DNA from: Acidobacteriota bacterium
Lineage (GTDB): Bacteria > Acidobacteriota > Blastocatellia > RBC074
DNA length: 64,000 nucleotides
NCBI GenBank assembly: GCA_018268995.1
Contig: JAFDVL010000108.1
Location: 19,547 to 83,546, forward strand
Reading direction: 5' to 3'
Positions 57,613-64,000 of the stretch are shown in pieces. Each line of letters opens with the position of its first letter. Position 1 is the first letter of the stretch. A program made the position numbers and the translations under genes. The notes under the pieces were generated by a model. The model did no database searches. It was not told the DNA's origin and worked only from the letters and a program-made list of their open reading frames with translations.

Positions 57613-57628
57613 TGGAACGCATATTGCT
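57613..57628 (+). promoter_or_regulatory. Near-consensus sigma-54 promoter before the kinase operon
   Basis: TGGAACGCATATTGCT matches the sigma-54 consensus TGGCACG-N4-TTGCW except for one base (A for C at position 4); GG at -24 and GC at -12 have correct spacing. Transcription would begin near 57640 and give a leader of about 260 nt. Within the 467-bp gap 57432-57898 this is the only strong signal I see. Confidence 0.7.
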
Positions 57629-57898
57629 AACTTCCAGCAGCGAAATGATGGAAAGGGGCTAAGAATTAAGGAGGAAAGGGGTAAAGCATAAAAGAGGCGG
57701 TTATTTTATCGTTGGTTTTTGATTTAGTGGTTTTATTTCTATCGCTATTTTACTGAAGGGCTGTAATTCTTTTGCCAGAAGGGCCCTGTCTATTCGCCAG
57801 CAATTGTATTTCATCTGAGAGAACCGCCCGCTTCGCTGCTCCTAAGTAAGTTGTAACAATAGGAAAGGATAATTTACCTAAGCGAAAGGGATCTTTTT

Positions 57899-59602
57899 AT
57901 GGATGAGTTCAATAGTGAAGTAAAAAAAGGATTGAACTCCATTTCTGCCTTAGCCGTAGAACAGATCTCGATCCGTACCCGGTTGCAAAAGTTGGTGGCA
58001 ATCGTCTGTGATGTTTTACAAATCCCCGCAGCGATTTTGTTGCTAACTAACAATTTGCCTGTTTCGCCAAAAGCGACAATTGCGGGTGCCGACGAAGACC
58101 TGATTCAAGGCTTACATCAGTTGAATGAGCAAAGTTCCGACAAGCATCTGGCGAATCTTTTGCCTGCAACAGCCAATAATGAAACGGCTGAAGATTTCTT
58201 CCTTCGTTGTCAGGCGCTGACCGATTCAGAGGGAAGAACCTATGAATTTGTAATTCTCCCACTCAACGCTGGAACCCAGATGCTGGGAGGAATTGCGCTT
58301 GCATCTTCTGCCTGCCAGGAACTGATTCGTGAAAAATCCTCATTGCTTAATATTCTTGCACAGCACATCAGTTTGTTTCTTTTGGCAGTAAAGGGCGCAC
58401 AAGTTGAAGCTCCTTTGCCTGTTCCAGCACGGAATGAGGCTTGGTTTACCGAAGAGTTTTTGGCGACGCTTTCTCACGAACTACGGGCACCTCTGCATAC
58501 AATTCTTGGCTGGGTCAGCATCTTGCAACACCCTGCGACAAGTCAGGAAGTCTTGGGGCAAGCACTAAAAACTATTGAGCGAAGCGCACGTACGCAAAGT
58601 GCAATCATCAACGATTTACTTGATGCGTCATTTTGTTTTAATCAGCATACCCCTTTGAGCAAACGCCCCGTGCCAATTCAGTCGCTGTTACAGCAAGTGA
58701 TGAAGACTTTGCTTCCTATCGCAGAACAAAAAGAAGTGGTTCTGACAACGGATATTCGCCTGGCGCATGATTATGTGATGGCTGACGCAGAGCGACTGCG
58801 GCAGGTGTTTTGGCACTTGCTTTCTAATGCCATAAAATTTACGGCGAAGAGAGGGCATATTCAGTTATCGGCGCAACGAGTGGGGGATGAGCTGGAGTTT
58901 AGGTTGGTGGATTCTGGCATCGGGATTACACCTGAATTTCTACCGCATATTTTTGATCCTTTCCGGCAGGAAAATGCTACGACCACGCGCAAGTTTGGCG
59001 GGCTAGGCTTAGGATTGGCAATTGCGCGCCATCAACTTGAATTGCATGGTGGCAGTATTGAAATTACCAGTGCTGGGAAACATCAGGGGACAACTGTGAT
59101 CGCTTGGTTGCCGTTAGCGCGACACTTATCTGCTGGTTCTGAAATCAGCCGCGATTTGAAGCCTTCATTTCAGTCTCAGGCTGACATTGCGAAAAAACAG
59201 TTGAGAGGGGTTCGTGTACTTGTGGTGGATGACGATGCTGACTCGCTGGAAATTGTCAGCACGATTTTACAGAATTGCAATTCCGAGGTTCAGACTGCTG
59301 CGAATGCGCAGGAGGCGCTTGATGTTTTACACCGTTGGGAGCCGGATGTTTTGATTTCAGATATTCAAATGCCAGGCGTTGATGGGTATGAGTTAATGCA
59401 ATGGATTCGCCGGGATAAGCCAACTTTGCGGCGGCGAATCGCGGCTATTGCCATGACGGCATACTCAAGAGCTGAAGATCGCTTAAAAGCCCTGGCTTCA
59501 GGGTTTCATACCCATCTCACGAAGCCCGTTGATCCGGCTGAACTCGTTGCGGTTGTGAATAGTTTGGTTTCTCGATCAAACGACACTCTCTATTTGACCT
59601 GA
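57899..59602 (+). CDS. Hybrid sensor histidine kinase (GAF-like, HisKA, HATPase, receiver)
   Basis: A 567-residue cytoplasmic kinase with no membrane segment. A GAF-like sensor occupies about residues 20-165. HisKA carries phospho-His193 (LSHELRAPLHTI), HATPase follows (about 240-400, DSGIGITPEFLPHIFDPF and GGLGLGLAI), and a C-terminal receiver (about 435-555) has acceptor Asp in LISDIQMPG and Lys in LTKPVDP. It is followed by a second hybrid kinase after 11 bp and a sigma-54 activator, so the three form a relay. A sigma-54 promoter precedes it. Confidence 0.93.
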   Translation: MDEFNSEVKKGLNSISALAVEQISIRTRLQKLVAIVCDVLQIPAAILLLTNNLPVSPKATIAGADEDLIQGLHQLNEQSSDKHLANLLPATANNETAEDFFLRCQALTDSEGRTYEFVILPLNAGTQMLGGIALASSACQELIREKSSLLNILAQHISLFLLAVKGAQVEAPLPVPARNEAWFTEEFLATLSHELRAPLHTILGWVSILQHPATSQEVLGQALKTIERSARTQSAIINDLLDASFCFNQHTPLSKRPVPIQSLLQQVMKTLLPIAEQKEVVLTTDIRLAHDYVMADAERLRQVFWHLLSNAIKFTAKRGHIQLSAQRVGDELEFRLVDSGIGITPEFLPHIFDPFRQENATTTRKFGGLGLGLAIARHQLELHGGSIEITSAGKHQGTTVIAWLPLARHLSAGSEISRDLKPSFQSQADIAKKQLRGVRVLVVDDDADSLEIVSTILQNCNSEVQTAANAQEALDVLHRWEPDVLISDIQMPGVDGYELMQWIRRDKPTLRRRIAAIAMTAYSRAEDRLKALASGFHTHLTKPVDPAELVAVVNSLVSRSNDTLYLT

Positions 59603-59613
59603 AAAGGAATAAC

Positions 59614-62091
59614 ATGAATAGTACCCTATCAGGATCTACCATCCTGATTGTAGATAGTGATGTAAAGCGTTCCAGGCTATTAAAAACAAGTTTACAAAAA
59701 GACCCTGATTCAGATTACTCTTTCATCGAAAAAGGCACCTGTTCTGCTGCGATAGAGTTATTGCAGACTGTATCAGTGAACGCGATTTTTCTTGCCGAAT
59801 CGTTGTCAGATTCACGGGCGCTCACAAGCATTGCCGCGATTTGTGGCATTGCGCATTGCCAGGAGCTTCCAATCTTCGTAACGGTAGAGGCAGAAGAACC
59901 GGAAACGGTCACGCCACTATTAAAGGCTGGTGCCTCCTTCTGTTTTTCATCGGCCAACATCTCGTCGTCATTGTTGCAACAGCTTGTGCGTCACGCTCTC
60001 GTCACAAGTGATGCCAGACAAGTGCAGGTTGCACATAAAAACATTACGTTAAATATCCAGCTTGAAGAACGGCTGCGTCTGGCATTTGAGGCAGCCAGGA
60101 TGGGGTACTGGGAATGGGATATTCCCACAGATCGCATGCGTTGGCGCTATCAGGCCGAAGAGATCTTTGGTATTCAGGATGAGCAGTTTAATGGCACGAT
60201 GGATGCCGTGCTGGCGCTGATTCACCCCGAAGACCAACGCCGTGTCAGACAGATTCTTCATACCTCACTGGAAACCGGTGAGGATTATAAATTCGAGTTC
60301 CGTGTTAGTGACAATTCTCGCAGAATTCGGTGGCTCACCAGCAATGGACGGACTTTTTTTGATCAGAATGGCAATCCACTTTTGATGATTGGTGTACTGA
60401 GAGATGTGACGGAACGTGTGATCACAGGTCTGAACCTGAGCGCCAGCCAGCAATTAAATCAGGCAATACTTGATTCATTGCCTGAGCACATCGCCGTGCT
60501 TGATAAGACCGGGAAGATCATGGCCATTAATAAGGCATGGCAGGACTTTGCCCTGGCAAACGGAATCGGGCCTGAGGAATTGCACGGCACAATTGGCACG
60601 AATTATCTGGACGTTTGCGAGGCTGCTACCGGGGATTGTTCTGAAGAAGCTGCTATCGTCTGCGATGGAATTCGGTCAGTTCTAAAAGGTATCGTAGATC
60701 ATTTTCGGCTTGAATATCCCTGCCATTCTCCGACGGAACAACGCTGGTTTTTGTTGCAGGTCACTCCCCTGGTTCACATCGGCGGTGGCGTTGTTGTTTC
60801 TCATCTGAATATCACGGAACGCCGCAAAATTGAGGCTCAAATGGGGGCTTTATTAAGTGAAGCGCAACGGGCCAGAGAAAGCGCAGAAAATGCCAATCGC
60901 GCCAAGGATGAATTTATTGCGCAGATCACACACGACCTGCGTTCGCCTTTGAGTGCGGTGTTGGGTTGGGCCAAGGTTCTGAAGAACAAGAAAGCCAATG
61001 AGCAAATCCGCGAAGAAGCAATTCAGGCCATCATTGAAAGCGCGGAAAAACAAACCAATCTCATTGAGGATTTACTGGATATTTCTCGGGTCGCCGCCGG
61101 ACAGCTCCGGCTGGATGTGGTGCCTGTCTCTTTGAGTGCCGTAATTCGTTCGGCGATGGATGTGATGCAACCCGCCTGTGATGCGAAAGGAATTGACTGC
61201 ACCACGGAACTGGCCACAGATGCGGATGCTGTCACGGGAGACCCCGTCCGATTAGAGCAAGTTATCTGGAACCTTGTCTCTAATGCGGTGAAATTCACCC
61301 CGAACAAAGGCAAGGTCAAAGTCCGTCTGGAACGTGCCGATCCGTATGTTCGTATCACCGTCAATGACACAGGATGCGGCATCAAGCCTGAGCATCTGCC
61401 TTTCATTTTTGAGCGTTACTGGCAACCTGATTCCTTCAGTGGTAAAAGAAAAGGCGGCTTGGGGTTGGGGCTTTCACTGGTCAAATACATTGTCGAATTG
61501 CACGGCGGTACGGTCGCCGTAGAAAGTGAGGGTGAAAATAAAGGGGCCACCTTTATTGTTAACCTTCCCTATCGCGCTGTGCGCTTGCAGCCGCGAGAAG
61601 ACATCTTGCCCCTGGCTACCAATAGTAATGTCGCCGAAGACATTGAGCCGGATTTGTTTTTAGAATCGGTCATGTCTTCTTCGGCCTTGGAGGGCATTGA
61701 GGTTGTAGTTGTGGATGACGAACCAAGCGCGCGGGAACTGGTGGCAGAAATTTTGCGGCAACACGGAGCTACGGTAAAAAAAGCCGAATCCGCTGCCACC
61801 GCCTTTGACCTGATCACGGAAGGCGAGCGCGTCCCGGATTTATTGGTCTCCGATATTAGTATGCCGGATGAAGACGGCTACATGTTAATTCGTAAAATTC
61901 GTAATTTGCCGCGCAGCAAAGGTGGCGCGATTCCGGCAGTTGCCTTAACGGCGTTTGGACGCATGGAAGATCGTGTTCGTGCGTTGAGTGCTGGTTTTCA
62001 GATGCACTTGCCAAAGCCTGTTGAGCCAGCTGAACTGGCGTTGGTTGCTGCTAATTTGACCAATCGGGAAATTAAGACTTTAGTAAACTGA
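59614..62091 (+). CDS. Hybrid PAS sensor kinase with degenerate N-terminal receiver
   Basis: An 825-residue protein. An N-terminal receiver-like domain (1-130) keeps the acidic pocket (VDSDVKR) but has Ala61 in place of the acceptor Asp, so it is probably not phosphorylated. Two PAS domains (about 150-270 and 280-400), HisKA (His440 in ITHDLRSPLSAV), HATPase (NDTGCGIKPEHLPFIFERYW) and a C-terminal receiver (LLVSDISMPDEDG, LPKPVEP) follow. No transmembrane segment is present. It starts 11 bp after the first kinase with an AAGGAA site. It likely integrates a cytoplasmic signal and passes phosphate to the NtrC-type regulator downstream. Confidence 0.92.
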   Translation: MNSTLSGSTILIVDSDVKRSRLLKTSLQKDPDSDYSFIEKGTCSAAIELLQTVSVNAIFLAESLSDSRALTSIAAICGIAHCQELPIFVTVEAEEPETVTPLLKAGASFCFSSANISSSLLQQLVRHALVTSDARQVQVAHKNITLNIQLEERLRLAFEAARMGYWEWDIPTDRMRWRYQAEEIFGIQDEQFNGTMDAVLALIHPEDQRRVRQILHTSLETGEDYKFEFRVSDNSRRIRWLTSNGRTFFDQNGNPLLMIGVLRDVTERVITGLNLSASQQLNQAILDSLPEHIAVLDKTGKIMAINKAWQDFALANGIGPEELHGTIGTNYLDVCEAATGDCSEEAAIVCDGIRSVLKGIVDHFRLEYPCHSPTEQRWFLLQVTPLVHIGGGVVVSHLNITERRKIEAQMGALLSEAQRARESAENANRAKDEFIAQITHDLRSPLSAVLGWAKVLKNKKANEQIREEAIQAIIESAEKQTNLIEDLLDISRVAAGQLRLDVVPVSLSAVIRSAMDVMQPACDAKGIDCTTELATDADAVTGDPVRLEQVIWNLVSNAVKFTPNKGKVKVRLERADPYVRITVNDTGCGIKPEHLPFIFERYWQPDSFSGKRKGGLGLGLSLVKYIVELHGGTVAVESEGENKGATFIVNLPYRAVRLQPREDILPLATNSNVAEDIEPDLFLESVMSSSALEGIEVVVVDDEPSARELVAEILRQHGATVKKAESAATAFDLITEGERVPDLLVSDISMPDEDGYMLIRKIRNLPRSKGGAIPAVALTAFGRMEDRVRALSAGFQMHLPKPVEPAELALVAANLTNREIKTLVN

Positions 62092-62143
62092 TAACTCAAC
62101 TCAGCTCGCGCTGTTTGCGGCTGGCAATGCTGAAAGGAATTGC

Positions 62144-63724
62144 ATGTCCATAGCAAAGATATTAGTCGTTGATGATGACCCATCATTGCGTCGTTTAATG
62201 CAAGTCACTCTGATGGAGCATGATTACGAGGTGTTTATTGCCGGGACGGGCGAAGAGGGATTGAAAATTCTGGCGGAACAGAACATTGATGTGGCCTTGA
62301 CGGATTTAAATCTGCCCGATTTTGATGGCATTGATCTGGTGCAGGAAATCCGCAAACGCTCGTCTAGTACGCAGATCATTGTTATTACTGGCTACGGTTC
62401 GGTCGCGAAAGCCGCTGCTGCAACTAAGGCAGGAGCCTTTTACTTTCTCGAAAAGCCGGTTGATTTTGACGAATTACAAATCCTGCTCGACAAGGCGCTC
62501 GAACATCAGCAGCAAAATGTAGAATTGACGAAATTGCGCAGGCGTTTCGACCTGCGCCCTTCATACTTCGGCATTATCGGCAGAAGTAAGGCGATGGAAC
62601 GAGTGTATGAAGTAATCGAAGGCATTGCTGAATCTGAGGCGAATGTTCTGATTATTGGTGAATCCGGGACGGGGAAAGAGCTGGTCGCAAGTGCGATTCA
62701 CGAGCGCAGCCATCGTGCTAAAAAGCCGATTATGCAGGTGAATTGTGCTGCCTTGCCCAAAGAGCTGATTGAATCAGAATTGTTTGGGCATACAAAAGGC
62801 GCGTTTACCGGAGCACATGCGGATAAGCTGGGATTAATCGGGCGGGCGGCAGGCGGCAGTTTATTTTTGGATGAAATTGGTGAAATGCCACTGGAATTAC
62901 AGCCAAAACTGCTCCGCGTCCTGCAAGAGCGTGTTTATTATCGCGTTGGCAGCGAAAAGCCTCTCACGGCTGATTTTCGCCTGATTGCCGCCACCAATCG
63001 AAATCCGTTTGATGCCATACGTGATGGCCATCTGCGCGAAGATTTATATTACCGACTTAATACCATCGAGATTCACGTGCCACCTTTGCGCGAACGGCCT
63101 GAGGACATTCATTTATTGGCCGATCATTTTCGTCAGCAATATGCTGAGCGATATAAACGGAATATCACCGCTATTTCCGAGCAGGCATATGCACAGTTAT
63201 TCAATTACCATTGGCCCGGTAATGTCCGTGAACTACAGAACGCCCTGGAGCGGGCAGTGTTGATGTGCCGTGGTGAAATTATAGAAGCCCATCACTTCCC
63301 AACTCGGCAACCCGCAGGTGCTTCTGTTTTGGCTGCCAACTCTTTTCCGGCTATAGAACCGGTCGCACCTCCCGTTCCAGAAGTGCCCGTATCTCACTCA
63401 GTTGTACCTACAATTCCGGTCTCAGTGCCCTCTGCTCCGCCTAATACGCCGGAGGTCTATACGATTGAGGAGCTTTGTAATTTGATTATTGATAAGGTTC
63501 CCACCCCAAAACAAGGCGCACCTATGAATGAATTGTTTGGGCAGCTGGAGGTTTATTTAGCGCGTGCGGCGGTTAAGCGAACTGGTGGAAATAAGCAAGC
63601 GGCTGCCAGTTTGTTGGGCATTTATCGGCCACGTTTGTATAGCCTATTACGAAAGGATGAGGCCACGCCAGAAAAGGCGAACGTTGAGGAAGATGCCCCG
63701 CCCACAGCGTCTGCTTCCGTTTAG
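62144..63724 (+). CDS. NtrC-type sigma-54 dependent response regulator
   Basis: A 526-residue protein. A receiver domain (Asp54 in LTDLNLPD, Lys in LEKPVDF) is followed by an AAA+ domain with Walker A GESGTGKE, the sigma-54 contact loop GAFTGA, and the arginine-finger region. A proline-rich linker (about 385-440) leads to a Fis-type helix-turn-helix (GGNKQAAASLLGIYRPRLYSLLRK). When phosphorylated it should open sigma-54 promoters, and one lies before the first gene of its own operon, so positive feedback is likely. The long Pro/Val linker is unusual for NtrC. AAGGAA ribosome site. Confidence 0.95.
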   Translation: MSIAKILVVDDDPSLRRLMQVTLMEHDYEVFIAGTGEEGLKILAEQNIDVALTDLNLPDFDGIDLVQEIRKRSSSTQIIVITGYGSVAKAAAATKAGAFYFLEKPVDFDELQILLDKALEHQQQNVELTKLRRRFDLRPSYFGIIGRSKAMERVYEVIEGIAESEANVLIIGESGTGKELVASAIHERSHRAKKPIMQVNCAALPKELIESELFGHTKGAFTGAHADKLGLIGRAAGGSLFLDEIGEMPLELQPKLLRVLQERVYYRVGSEKPLTADFRLIAATNRNPFDAIRDGHLREDLYYRLNTIEIHVPPLRERPEDIHLLADHFRQQYAERYKRNITAISEQAYAQLFNYHWPGNVRELQNALERAVLMCRGEIIEAHHFPTRQPAGASVLAANSFPAIEPVAPPVPEVPVSHSVVPTIPVSVPSAPPNTPEVYTIEELCNLIIDKVPTPKQGAPMNELFGQLEVYLARAAVKRTGGNKQAAASLLGIYRPRLYSLLRKDEATPEKANVEEDAPPTASASV

Positions 63725-63741
63725 AGAACTTAGCCAGGCGC

Positions 63742-64000
63742 TTAATTGATTAGTTCAAGATCAATTAAGCGCTTTATTTGCAGCAAGCCATGTCGAACTC
63801 TCGTTTTAATTGTTCCGAGTGGATGCCCTAATTTGTCGGCGATTTCTGTATGTGTCATCCCAAAGTAGAAAGCTAGCGTGAGCGCCTCGCGCTGAGGAGG
63901 AGAGAGCCGGGCTAATGCTGTTCTCACCTGCTGGCACCGCTCGGTCAGGATACTGGAAAATTCTGGGCTTTTGGTTTCTGCGATCAAGAAAGCCTGATCT
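63742..64000 (-). CDS. RNA polymerase sigma factor, ECF type, C-terminal part (truncated by window edge)
   Basis: About 86 residues are visible; the gene continues past the right edge. The fragment is sigma region 4: LARLSPPQREALTLAFYFGMTHTEIADKLGHPLGTIKTRVRHGL, the -35 binding helix-turn-helix of SigK/ECF-type factors. It is convergent to the NtrC-type gene, with 17 bp between the stops. An anti-sigma partner is not visible. Because the stress-type membrane genes lie nearby it may control them, but no matching promoter was found. Confidence 0.88.
   Translation of the reverse strand, partial: DQAFLIAETKSPEFSSILTERCQQVRTALARLSPPQREALTLAFYFGMTHTEIADKLGHPLGTIKTRVRHGLLQIKRLIDLELIN

Overview
The window looks like a chromosomal segment of a Gram-negative bacterium, most likely an acidobacterium (Blastocatellia-like). 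This is an inference, because no rRNA or marker gene is present. The reasons are two Oar-type TonB-dependent receptors with an N-terminal carboxypeptidase-regulatory domain and no SusD partner, many secreted hydrolases, Tat-exported Gfo/Idh/MocA oxidoreductases, a beta-propeller hybrid sensor and a very large FG-GAP/beta-helix surface protein. I see no tRNA, rRNA, CRISPR array, transposase, integrase or phage gene.

Region 1 (1-30,498) is a divergent catabolic locus for an unidentified, probably glycan-type substrate. Leftward run nine genes: two tandem-domain alpha/beta hydrolases, a Tat oxidoreductase, an amidohydrolase, a DUF5107/TPR protein, a GH42-like protein, a small hydrolase, an APC permease and an M20 peptidase. 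Rightward run a ROK repressor, a TonB-dependent receptor, a TPR protein, a GH20-like protein and two more Gfo/Idh/MocA oxidoreductases. Two divergent sigma-70 promoters sit between the halves, each followed by the same 13-bp word in inverted orientation, the likely ROK operator. All eight gaps of the leftward run, and three of the rightward run, carry composite palindromic elements of about 70-205 bp.

Region 2 (30,571-42,880, leftward) holds a propeller sensor kinase, a NarL-type regulator, a stand-alone receiver and a 2681-residue surface protein built of beta-helix, FG-GAP, DUF11 and Ig-like modules.

Region 3 (43,300-55,814, rightward) is the most interesting part. It is a sulfur locus in which a family 2A encapsulin and its cysteine desulfurase cargo, the latter with a roughly 260-residue disordered loading domain, lie between cysA and cysP-cysT-cysW. 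The same locus encodes a Tat-exported DOPA-4,5-dioxygenase-like protein and an Rrf2 regulator with three cysteines. Two matching 25-bp dyads lie upstream of rrf2 and of cysP. A second Oar-type receptor follows, with an intrinsic terminator immediately before its ribosome binding site. Together this suggests sulfate import feeding cysteine synthesis and sulfur storage in a protein shell, under iron-sulfur or sulfur-responsive control.

Region 4 (55,941-64,000) contains four small leftward genes, two of them stress-type membrane proteins (YggT and GlsB/YeaQ families). A rightward phosphorelay follows: two hybrid kinases and an NtrC-type sigma-54 activator, preceded by a near-consensus sigma-54 promoter. 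The window ends inside an ECF-type sigma factor gene.
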